Assembly: GCA_022825185.1 (NCBI GenBank)
Contig: JAJDYK010000355.1
Coordinates: forward strand, 1-18,210
Length of the DNA: 18,210 nt
Direction of reading: 5' to 3'
Source: Candidatus Latescibacterota bacterium
Lineage (GTDB): Bacteria > Latescibacterota > UBA2968 > UBA8231
Part shown: positions 7,817 to 13,660 of the stretch, in pieces
How the letters are laid out: each line of letters starts with the position of its first letter
Numbering within the stretch: the first letter of the stretch is position 1
The notes under the pieces: generated by a model
What the model saw: only the letters and a program-made list of their open reading frames with translations
What the model was told of the DNA's origin: nothing
Database searches by the model: none
Translations under genes and position numbers: made by a program

Positions 7817-7843
7817 ATTGTAAAAATTACGCAAAAATGTCAT
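7817..7843 (-). promoter_or_regulatory. Possible promoter of rplC
   Basis: On the - strand atgaca (7843-7838) and tacaat (7822-7817) each match five of six sigma-70 positions, but the 15-base spacing is short of the optimal 17. The AT-rich gap between rplC and the divergent GT9 gene is the only room for an rplC promoter. Confidence 0.4.
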
Positions 7844-7846
7844 AGT
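7818..7846 (+). promoter_or_regulatory. Possible promoter of the GT9-pcm unit
   Basis: ttgtaa (7818-7823) and catagt (7841-7846) are 17 bases apart, each four of six consensus matches. It would start transcription near 7853, before the ribosome binding site at 7867. It lies face to face with the rplC promoter candidate, so the two would compete. Weak evidence. Confidence 0.3.
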
Positions 7847-7866
7847 GAGCAAGAGACTCCCGCAGT

Positions 7867-7873
7867 GAGGTGG
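7867..7873 (+). promoter_or_regulatory. Ribosome binding site that favours a TTG start for the GT9 gene
   Basis: gaggtgg is followed by a five-base spacer and then TTG at 7879. The alternative start, GTG at 7870, lies inside this Shine-Dalgarno sequence and has nothing comparable before it. The GTG start would add only three residues (MAK). Confidence 0.6.
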
Positions 7874-7878
7874 CAAAA

Positions 7879-8778
7879 TTGAGCGCGATAACCATATTTC
7901 GCGGCGGGGCGATCGGTGACTTCGTCCTCACCCTACCCGCCATCCATGCCGTGCGCCGGGCCTTTCCCACCGCCGCGTTGCGCCTCATCGGCCGCCCGGC
8001 GACCCTAGCACTCGGCCCATCGGCTTCCATCCTCGACGGCGAAGACCCACGCCTGATTGCCCTACATCGCGATGGGCCACTTCCCCCGGCTACTCGCCAG
8101 CTTTTCGCCGCGACGCAGCGCGTGCTAGCCTATACGGTGGATCCCCAACAACACTTCGGCCCGCAACTGCGCCGCGCCGTAACCGGCCCCTTGCTGCTGT
8201 GGGACCCGCGACCCCCAGCCAATTTCCGCGGCCACATCATCGATCACCTGCTAAGCCCCTTGCGGCAATGGGGCCTACCCGTCTGCGACCGCACCCCGCA
8301 CATTGAGCTACAGTCCGCCGACTACGGCTATGTAGAAGCGCTCCCCTCCGCGCCCGAAATCGTCATCCACCTAGGCAGCGGCTCGCCTGCCAAGTGCTGG
8401 CCCGTGGCGAATTTCCACGCCCTCGCCAGCACGTTGCGAAAAAAAGGCTGGCATACCGCGCTCCTGTGCGGCCCAGTCGAACGCGAACGTCAGATCACCG
8501 TCGATAGCCTGCCCGCGCTCCATCCCCCAGATCTGCGTTCTCTCGCTGGCCTACTCGCCAAAGCCGCGCTCTTCATCGGCAACGACTCCGGCCCCGGGCA
8601 CATAGCCGCAGCTATTGGCACCCCGACTCTGACGCTGTTCGGCCCCACCGATCCTCGGCTGTGGGCACCGCGCGGCAAGCGCAGCCATATCCTGCAAGCA
8701 CCAACCGCAGACATCGCTGCAATCCCCACTGAGACCGCAATAGACGCTGCGTTAGCCCTCCTCCAGAGTGCGCGATGA
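7879..8778 (+). CDS. Family 9 glycosyltransferase (heptosyltransferase-like)
   Basis: 299 residues from the preferred TTG start (302 from the GTG at 7870). GT9 signatures, numbered from TTG: GGAIGDFVLTLPAIHAV (9-25), with Asp14 at the position of the catalytic Asp of WaaC/WaaF; HLGSGSPAKCWP (164-175); NDSGPGHIAAAIGTPT (235-250); FGPTDPRLW (254-262). The two halves form a GT-B fold, with the donor site in the C-terminal half. Members add ADP-heptose or related sugars to lipid A-core or other surface glycans at the inner face of the inner membrane. The exact donor is not readable from sequence. It overlaps pcm by four bases (ATGA), so the two are translationally coupled even though their functions look unrelated. 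Confidence 0.92.
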   Translation: MSAITIFRGGAIGDFVLTLPAIHAVRRAFPTAALRLIGRPATLALGPSASILDGEDPRLIALHRDGPLPPATRQLFAATQRVLAYTVDPQQHFGPQLRRAVTGPLLLWDPRPPANFRGHIIDHLLSPLRQWGLPVCDRTPHIELQSADYGYVEALPSAPEIVIHLGSGSPAKCWPVANFHALASTLRKKGWHTALLCGPVERERQITVDSLPALHPPDLRSLAGLLAKAALFIGNDSGPGHIAAAIGTPTLTLFGPTDPRLWAPRGKRSHILQAPTADIAAIPTETAIDAALALLQSAR

Positions 8779-9395
8779 CTTCCTACGCCGATCAACGCCG
8801 CACTATGGTGCGCGAGCAACTCAGCCAACGCGGCATTCGCGACCCGCGCGTACTCGCGGCATTCGACCGCGTCCCAAGGCATTGTTACGTCCCGGAGGCC
8901 CTACGCGCCCACGCGTATGCCGACCACCCGCTGGCCATCGGCGCAGAGCAAACCATATCACAGCCGTACGTAGTGGCCTACATGCTCTCGGCTCTCGGCC
9001 TACGGAGCGAGGAACGAGTCTTGGAAATTGGCACCGGCTCTGGATACCAGACCGCCCTACTCGCCGAGCTAGCCGGCCAAGTATATAGCATTGAATTCTT
9101 TTCCGAGCTCGCCGCACAGGCTCGTCGCGTGCTCGCCGACACAGGCTATGATCATGTCGCCCTCCGCATCGGCGACGGCCGCATGGGCTGGCCCGAGGCC
9201 GCCCCTTTTGACGCCATCGTCTGCTCGGCCGCACCCGCGACCATTCCGCCCGCTCTGACCGAACAATTAGCTCCTAACGGTCGTTTCATCCTCCCGTTAG
9301 GCACCCAACGACAGCATTTGGTCTTGCTAGAGCGCAGCACCACCGGCCTCAGCCAGCGCAAACTCTTACCCGTGCGCTTCGTGCCGATGCAGTAG
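8775..9395 (+). CDS. pcm: Protein-L-isoaspartate O-methyltransferase
   Basis: 206 residues, near the usual ~210 of bacterial Pcm. The substrate-side motif GAEQTISQPYVVA (56-68), SAM motif I VLEIGTGSGYQ (82-92), the acidic end of strand 2 (YSIE, 104-107), DGRMGWPEAAPFDAI (134-148) and the C-terminal VRFVPM are all intact. It methylates the side-chain carboxyl of L-isoaspartate in aged proteins with S-adenosylmethionine, starting their repair, in the cytoplasm. The ATG at 8775 overlaps the GT9 stop as ATGA, so translation is probably coupled to the upstream gene. Confidence 0.96.
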   Translation: MTSYADQRRTMVREQLSQRGIRDPRVLAAFDRVPRHCYVPEALRAHAYADHPLAIGAEQTISQPYVVAYMLSALGLRSEERVLEIGTGSGYQTALLAELAGQVYSIEFFSELAAQARRVLADTGYDHVALRIGDGRMGWPEAAPFDAIVCSAAPATIPPALTEQLAPNGRFILPLGTQRQHLVLLERSTTGLSQRKLLPVRFVPMQ

Positions 9396-9470
9396 CAGGC
9401 CACGGAGGGGTTGCCATTGCACGACATTCGCAGTATAGATAAATCAAAACGCCAATGGAGGAATGCAACT

Positions 9471-10025
9471 ATGACCAGCACAGAAACCAAACTTACATAC
9501 GAGAGCTATCTGAAGACGCCCGACGACGAGCGCTACGAGCTGTTGGACGGGGAGCTGTTGGTTATGGAGCCAGCGCCGCTTACGGCTCATCAATACGTCT
9601 TGGGTAATCTCCACCTTGCAATGAGGATATTCTCGGATGAGCGCAACTTGGGAGAGGTGTACATTTCCCCCACCGATGTGGTGCTTTCAGACACGGATGT
9701 GGTGCAGCCAGACCTGCTGTTCGTTTCCCGTGAGCGAGCGCACATCGTCACCCGCGAAAACATTCAAGGCGCACCCGACCTAATTGTCGAAATCCTGTCG
9801 CCATCCACAGCCGAGCGCGATAGAACGCTCAAGCTCGATCTGTATGCCCGGCACGGCGTGAAGGAATACTGGCTCGTGGACCCCAATGCAAAAACCGCGA
9901 TGGTGCTATTATTGGGCGAACACCGCTTTGAGACTGTCGGCACTTATGGGGAGGGACAAACCTTGGCTTCGCCGACGTTGACGGGATTCTCGCTCAACTT
10001 GGCGGGCCAATTTAGACGCGGATAA
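9471..10025 (+). CDS. Uma2 family endonuclease (PD-(D/E)XK fold, DUF820)
   Basis: 184 residues from the ATG at 9471, chosen because ggagg (9457-9461) stands nine bases before it; an in-frame TTG at 9411 would add 20 atypical residues. Family marks: RYELLDGEL (21-29), QPDLLFV (79-85, Asp81), GAPDLIVEILSPST (100-113, Glu107), a Lys at 121 and the GVKEYWLVDP stretch (129-138). Asp81, Glu107 and Lys121 fit a PD-(D/E)XK nuclease centre. Uma2 proteins are common in many copies in cyanobacteria and other lineages, and their biological role is unknown. The last codons overlap tail-to-tail with a decayed ATPase gene on the other strand; the C-terminus still looks complete. Confidence 0.9.
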   Translation: MTSTETKLTYESYLKTPDDERYELLDGELLVMEPAPLTAHQYVLGNLHLAMRIFSDERNLGEVYISPTDVVLSDTDVVQPDLLFVSRERAHIVTRENIQGAPDLIVEILSPSTAERDRTLKLDLYARHGVKEYWLVDPNAKTAMVLLLGEHRFETVGTYGEGQTLASPTLTGFSLNLAGQFRRG

Positions 10026-10317
10026 CCAGCACGTCGAACGGGTTGAGCGACACGTACTCGATCCGTCCAGCCAAACTCTCCCCCGACTGTCTGAGCAGAT
10101 CTACGGACGCCGATCCGAGAATTAGGAACCGTCCCGTTCGCTTGCCACGTCTCCGGCCTTGGTCGATCATGCCGCGGAGCTCGGGAAACAGCCCGGGCGC
10201 ACGATGGATCTCGTCGAAAACGACTAAACGATCTTCGTACTCGGCGAGAAAAAACCTCGCATCGGCGAGTTTCGCCCGATCGACACTCGATTCAAGGTCT
10301 AGGTATAGCGCGGGGAC
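10012..10317 (-). pseudogene. Fragment of a DUF4143-type AAA ATPase gene
   Basis: On the - strand one frame is open from the stop at 10318-10320 to the stop at 10012-10014. It reads as the middle of a DUF4143-associated ATPase: ALYLDLESSVDRAKLADARF, then Walker B LVVFDEIHRAPGLFPELRGM, then the sensor-like FLILGSASVDLLRQSGESLA and GRIEYVSLNPFDVL. These are canonical for the family in order and spacing. There is no start codon at the front, the Walker A (P-loop) end is missing, and the whole C-terminal DUF4143 domain is missing: about 100 of the usual ~380 residues remain. The break at ~10318 coincides with the change to AT-rich DNA; the other end runs 14 bases into the Uma2 coding region. It is a remnant and not expected to be functional. 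Confidence 0.85.
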
Positions 10318-10353
10318 TTATACGCTAACTGTCTATTGCGCGATAGGGAGGTA

Positions 10354-10608
10354 TTATGATGTTATTATTTCGCGGAAATTGTCCAATTCTTCCTGAAGGT
10401 GTACAAGGTACGTTTCTGAAGCCGGATCGAGATTCGTCTGTGCGTTTAAAACGAAGGCGTCCAACTTTTCAAGAAGCTGTGGAATGGTATCGGAATCTTG
10501 ATCGTGAATATATTGAATCAAGAAAACGACAACGCGAAAAAGAAAAACGTGCCGACTAAGTAGGTATTGGTAGTGGTCTTGATTTTCTTCGTTTGAGTTA
10601 GATGGCAT
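10354..10608 (-). CDS. Hypothetical small helical protein
   Basis: 84 residues, no family recognised. The N-terminus is polar (MPSNSNEENQDHYQY), followed by a short hydrophobic stretch (HVFLFRVVVFLIQYI, about 20-34) and then an acidic helical part with leucines spaced as in amphipathic helices (IPQLLEKLDAFV, VHLQEELDNFREII). Codon third positions are strongly pyrimidine-rich, which favours this strand over the antisense reading frame. The ATG at 10608 lies 11 bases inside the end of the upstream 58-residue gene, so it is probably translated by coupling, which fits the lack of a Shine-Dalgarno sequence of its own. It may attach to the membrane through the hydrophobic stretch. An antisense open frame with a good ribosome binding site (10356-10559, +) competes for the same bases. 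Confidence 0.5.
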   Translation of the reverse strand: MPSNSNEENQDHYQYLLSRHVFLFRVVVFLIQYIHDQDSDTIPQLLEKLDAFVLNAQTNLDPASETYLVHLQEELDNFREIITS

Positions 10609-10774
10609 AGTTGTTTTTCTTAAAGCATCGTTGACAACGCTCTTCGTTGGAAGGTAGTGTGTTGCTTACTTCGTATGAGCGTTTTCCGCTTCTGGTTAGG
10701 TAGGAGCAGTGCTTGCTTCCATCGTGCCAGATGGGTCTATCTTTGAGTCGTATATATACGGGTTGATTATTCAT
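10598..10774 (-). CDS. 58-residue Cys/His mini-protein, Ada-like metal-binding motif
   Basis: 58 residues. The ATG at 10774 has aaagga (10788-10783 on the - strand) eight bases upstream. Key residues are His17, His22-Cys23 (in WHDGSKHCSYL), and Cys47-x-x-Cys50 (ERCQRCF). The layout H-x(4)-HC-x-YL ... VS ... RCxRCF resembles the small zinc-binding module of Ada and of some nuclease tails (pattern: HC-x-YL, then ~25 residues, then CxxC). With three Cys and a His a single zinc site is plausible. This assignment is by eye. It is basic (many Lys and Arg), so nucleic-acid contact is possible. It lies 80 bases after the metalloprotease gene and overlaps the next small gene by 11 bases, suggesting a three-gene unit. 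Confidence 0.65.
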   Translation of the reverse strand: MNNQPVYIRLKDRPIWHDGSKHCSYLTRSGKRSYEVSNTLPSNEERCQRCFKKNNYAI

Positions 10775-10805
10775 CGGAATAGTCCTTTCTGGGGTTTCCG
10801 GTGAA

Positions 10806-10856
10806 GGGATTCCGTTGCTAGTATGCCCGTCAAGCGATGACTAGCAGCGGAGTCCT
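10806..10856. other. Long imperfect hairpin between the metalloprotease and mini-protein genes
   Basis: Bases 10806-10822 pair with 10840-10856 to give a 17-bp stem with a 17-base loop; the core ccgttgctagt / actagcagcgg is 11 bp. As + strand RNA the three imperfect positions are G-U pairs; as - strand RNA the same positions become A-C mismatches. The stem runs into the metalloprotease stop codon (10855-10857). There is no T-run on either strand, so a classical terminator is unlikely. It may be a processing or stability element of the operon mRNA, or a structure in a + strand transcript. Confidence 0.6.
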
Positions 10857-11754
10857 ATTTATATGGGTGTGTGTTTTGTGAGTGTTTGCATAGGAAAAGC
10901 GGTGTTTCTTCTTTTGTTGGTTTAGGTGCTCCCCATACAGATTCATACGTTTCGGCTTGTGTGTAGTCTATTTGGTATCCTATATCTTCTAACGATGCTA
11001 GTGTTATAGCGGTTAGTGGTGCGCGATAGGGATACCACCAACCGTCTATCATAAGTTCATCGCCTAAGCCTGTTCTGCGCCAGTGACCCCCATCGCTAGA
11101 TAGAAGAAATCCACGTAATGACCCAAAAGAAGGATTTAGTTGCTCTAGTACGTCTAAGGTTTGTCTGCCTGTATAGTACCATCCATGCCAGAAGTTAAAT
11201 TTACGATATGTTTTCCACGCACTGACAGTACCGAAGCCCATCACATGCACTAGCTCATGTAAGACCAGCTTGTCGAGTAAAGCGTTGTCAATAAAAGAAG
11301 CGGCAATATGTATTTCTCCTTCGTAGGGTAAGCCACTTATAGGACGTATGGCTGTAGGTTCGCCCCATCCTACGAAACCGCCCTCGATAGAGTCCACTAC
11401 CGTGACATGAATTAGTAAGTCGTCTATATGCTCTATATCGGGTAGGTCAGCCGTGATGACTGCTTCTAAGCGTTCTTTGGCTTTATGTACTGAATGGATA
11501 AGGCTGTCTGGAAGGTCTGATGGATAGACTAACTCAATAGTAAAGGATGTATCAGGTGTAGAGATACTACTAGTAGAGCTATCTTCGAGTGCTGCTAATA
11601 GGTCTTTAAACCAGTCGGGGGATTCAGGATTATCGTTGTTGGCAGTGGTTTTAGCGGATGGTTTTGGTGGTTCTATGGATGGTCTGGTGGGTGCAGACGT
11701 ATCCTGAGAACAAGCTATGAGCAGCCAAGCAGTGAGGAGGAAGAAATAAAGCAT
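10855..11754 (-). CDS. Leishmanolysin-like (peptidase M8) zinc metalloprotease lipoprotein
   Basis: 299 residues. It starts with a short hydrophobic signal and a lipobox (LIAC, Cys15), then a Pro/Ser/Thr-rich linker (~16-70), so it is probably a lipid-anchored periplasmic or outer-membrane protein. The zinc site is HELVHVMGFG (His166, Glu167, His170), with a distal His224 in DGGHWRR and a Met-turn candidate Met235 in GDELMID, 11 residues after the third His. The tail LTAITLASLEDIGY (247-260) is typical of the bacterial leishmanolysin-related group. Peptide-bond cleavage is the known family activity; the substrate is unknown. gGAG stands seven bases before the ATG at 11754. The gene is AT-rich with codons unlike its neighbours, suggesting transfer. 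It lies 194 bases after pyrD on the same strand and heads the small-gene cluster below it. Confidence 0.85.
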   Translation of the reverse strand: MLYFFLLTAWLLIACSQDTSAPTRPSIEPPKPSAKTTANNDNPESPDWFKDLLAALEDSSTSSISTPDTSFTIELVYPSDLPDSLIHSVHKAKERLEAVITADLPDIEHIDDLLIHVTVVDSIEGGFVGWGEPTAIRPISGLPYEGEIHIAASFIDNALLDKLVLHELVHVMGFGTVSAWKTYRKFNFWHGWYYTGRQTLDVLEQLNPSFGSLRGFLLSSDGGHWRRTGLGDELMIDGWWYPYRAPLTAITLASLEDIGYQIDYTQAETYESVWGAPKPTKEETPLFLCKHSQNTHPYK

Positions 11755-11820
11755 GGCGCATCTCCGAGAAAGAGATGAGGGAATGGACAGGTTTTAAAAA
11801 GAAAATTCGAGCCTTGCAAA

Positions 11821-11839
11821 TTTAAAGCGACACTTTAAA
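11821..11839. other. Inverted repeat upstream of the metalloprotease gene
   Basis: tttaaag and ctttaaa flank a five-base centre (cgaca), giving a perfect 7-bp inverted repeat followed on the + strand by more A residues. It lies ~70 bases before the metalloprotease start, in the 11755-11948 gap, where nothing else is recognised. It could be an operator, part of an AT-rich promoter for the metalloprotease unit, or a weak hairpin after pyrD; the sequence does not decide. Confidence 0.35.
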
Positions 11840-11948
11840 AAAACAAGGATGTATGTGGGTTCAGAGTATTCGAAGTGGACTGGCTAGCAGGTGCCGAATC
11901 GGCTGCGAATTCAAGTACACTGGTGCTCCAACCTCGACCCACCCTCAG

Positions 11949-12860
11949 CTAACAACGCAAGCTCCCCACCAGCGAGTCAATACGGCCAATGCCGCGCTCG
12001 TCGCAGTAGGTGTGGAGCTCCTCAACGATTTCGACGCCAGCGTTGGGGTTGGCAAAACTGGCCGTGCCGACCTGGACGGCGGAAGCGCCGGCAACCATGA
12101 ACTCTAGGACATCACTCGCAGTGGCGATACCACCAATGCCCATGACAGGCACATCAACAGCTTGGGCTACCTTCCACACCATGGCGAGGGCCACGGGCTT
12201 GATCGCCGGGCCGGACAAGCCGCCGGTAACACCCCCCAAGACGGGCCGCCGCCGCTCCACGTCAATGGCCATGCCAACGAGCGTATTGATCAGCGAGACT
12301 GCATCCGCACCCGCATCCACTACGGCGCGAGCGATCTCGGCGATATCCGTGACATTAGGCGTCAGCTTGGCAATAACCGGCCGCTGAGTGCGGCTGCGCA
12401 CCGCGGCAATGGCTGCGGCCGCAGTCTGGGGCCGAGTGGCGAAATTGTCGCCGCCGGCCTCGACATTGGGGCAGGATATATTGACTTCGAGCGCGGCAAT
12501 ACCTGCCAATGCTTCGAGGCTCGCCGCCATCTGCCCGAATTCCTCGACTGAGAATCCGGCGATATTCACCACGACCTGCGCGTCCAAACCGGCCAACAAA
12601 GGCCATTGCTTCTCGACAAAAGCCTCCAATCCGGGGTTTTGCAGGCCAATGGAATTGAGCATTCCGGCCGGTGTCTCGACAATGCGCTGGGGTGGGTTGC
12701 CGCCCCGAGGCTGTGGGGTAATGGTTTTGGTAACCAGCCCACCCAAGCGCGCAAAATCGGTCAGCGGCAAAAGCTCCTGACCGTAGTTGCAGGTGCCCGA
12801 GGCCAGCAGCACTGGGTTGCGCAGTTGCACACCGGCAAAGTCTATGCTCAGGTCGGCCAT
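11949..12860 (-). CDS. pyrD: Dihydroorotate dehydrogenase class 1B, catalytic subunit
   Basis: 303 residues from the ATG at 12860. A longer in-frame open stretch to 13100 is antisense-free but overlaps pyrK deeply and has no family likeness; an ATG at 12872 would add four residues. FMN-binding and active-site marks: SGTCNYG (21-27), TKTITPQPRGGNPPQR (44-59), NSIGLQNPG (69-77), and EVNISCPNV (125-133), where Cys130 is the catalytic base that marks class 1 enzymes. LGGVTGGLSGPAIKP and VMGIGGI complete the phosphate-binding end of the barrel. It oxidises dihydroorotate to orotate in the cytoplasm, the fourth step of UMP synthesis. The adjacent pyrK makes this class 1B (NAD-linked). It overlaps pyrK by 13 bases. 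Confidence 0.96.
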   Translation of the reverse strand: MADLSIDFAGVQLRNPVLLASGTCNYGQELLPLTDFARLGGLVTKTITPQPRGGNPPQRIVETPAGMLNSIGLQNPGLEAFVEKQWPLLAGLDAQVVVNIAGFSVEEFGQMAASLEALAGIAALEVNISCPNVEAGGDNFATRPQTAAAAIAAVRSRTQRPVIAKLTPNVTDIAEIARAVVDAGADAVSLINTLVGMAIDVERRRPVLGGVTGGLSGPAIKPVALAMVWKVAQAVDVPVMGIGGIATASDVLEFMVAGASAVQVGTASFANPNAGVEIVEELHTYCDERGIGRIDSLVGSLRC

Positions 12861-13660
12861 GCGCTGCCCCATTTTATCTGCCGCGCGTCGAACGCCGGCC
12901 CATCCACGCAGACGCGGGCGTAGCGACCGTAGTCCGTATCGCCTTTTGCCGTCGCCAACTCGACGGCGCAGCCCACGCAGATGCCAATGCCGCAAGCCAT
13001 GTACTCTTCGAGAGAAACCTGACACGGGACTTGGGCCTCTAGGCATATAGCGGCCACGGCCTCCATCATCGCATGCGGACCACAGCAATAGACCGCGCAC
13101 GGCCCTTTCTCAGCGAGCTCGTGCTGCAACAGATCGGTGACCAAGCCCGCGTGTCCGAAGCTGCCGTCGTCAGTGGCGAGACGCACTGCGTCCGCAGCCG
13201 GTGCCAACAACTCGCTGGGCAGGTGCTTGTCTGCCGTCCGCGCCCCGACCAACAGCGCAGTCTGATGCGCTCGCTGCCTCAGCGTCAATCCCCAGTATAG
13301 TAACGGTGGCACGCCAATGCCGCCGCCGACCAGTACGACATGCGTGTCCTCAGGCGGCAGCACGAACCCCTTGCCCAACGGCCCTAGGGTCGGCAAGACT
13401 GCATCCGGCCCGCCTTGGCTCAGCGCTCGCGTCTTAGGCCCTACCGCCTCGTATAATACCTCGATAATACCAGCCTCGCGCTCGACGCCGCTCACGCTCA
13501 GCGGAATGCGCAACAAGGGAGCAATTCCCGCGCCGACCTGAATGTTGACGAACTGACCCGGCTCTATCCGCGCGGCAATGTAGGGTGCATTAAGACGCGC
13601 CAAATAGAAGTCTGCGGCAACTTCGCGGTTGCTCAACAGACGCGCTTGCTCGTCAATCAC
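12848..13660 (-). CDS. pyrK: Dihydroorotate dehydrogenase electron-transfer subunit
   Basis: 270 residues, ferredoxin-reductase fold. FAD-binding RIPLSVSG (51-58), NAD-binding VGGGIGVPPLLYW (111-123), and YCCGPHAMM (191-199). The [2Fe-2S] ligands are Cys223, Cys228, Cys231 and Cys251 in MACGIGICVGC ... RVCVDGP, the PyrK pattern. It passes electrons from PyrD-bound FMN through the Fe-S cluster to FAD and NAD in the PyrD2K2 complex. Translation starts at a GTG (13660) whose last two bases form the stop of the upstream lipoprotein gene (GTGA overlap), so its synthesis is tied to that gene. The 13-base overlap with pyrD in turn couples the two subunits, as expected for a fixed-ratio complex. Confidence 0.96.
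   Translation of the reverse strand: MIDEQARLLSNREVAADFYLARLNAPYIAARIEPGQFVNIQVGAGIAPLLRIPLSVSGVEREAGIIEVLYEAVGPKTRALSQGGPDAVLPTLGPLGKGFVLPPEDTHVVLVGGGIGVPPLLYWGLTLRQRAHQTALLVGARTADKHLPSELLAPAADAVRLATDDGSFGHAGLVTDLLQHELAEKGPCAVYCCGPHAMMEAVAAICLEAQVPCQVSLEEYMACGIGICVGCAVELATAKGDTDYGRYARVCVDGPAFDARQIKWGSAWPT

Larger units (their letters stand above)
10318..11850. other. AT-richer inserted segment (probable horizontal acquisition)
   Basis: From about 10318 to about 11850 the sequence is clearly richer in A and T than the rest of the window, and its genes use A/T-ending codons (TTA, CTA, AGA, GTA, TCT) that neighbours such as pyrD and pcm largely avoid. One edge cuts the DUF4143-type ATPase gene, the other lies in the pyrD-metalloprotease gap. 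Three - strand genes lie inside. No transposase, integrase, tRNA or obvious terminal repeats were found, so the mode of entry is not visible. The edges are approximate. Confidence 0.65.

Noticed and set aside
10356..10559. + strand 67-residue open frame with a strong ribosome binding site
   Set aside because: Not listed as a gene because the opposite frame has better codon-position bias and operon coupling; kept as a finding since it is not excluded.
10806..10856. Hairpin considered as an intrinsic terminator or an integron attC site
   Set aside because: No T-run follows on either strand, and the conserved attC core sequences are absent.
12861..13100. 80-residue N-terminal extension of pyrD
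   Set aside because: The extension lies inside the conserved Fe-S end of pyrK in another frame and has no PyrD likeness; the family starts at MADLSIDF.
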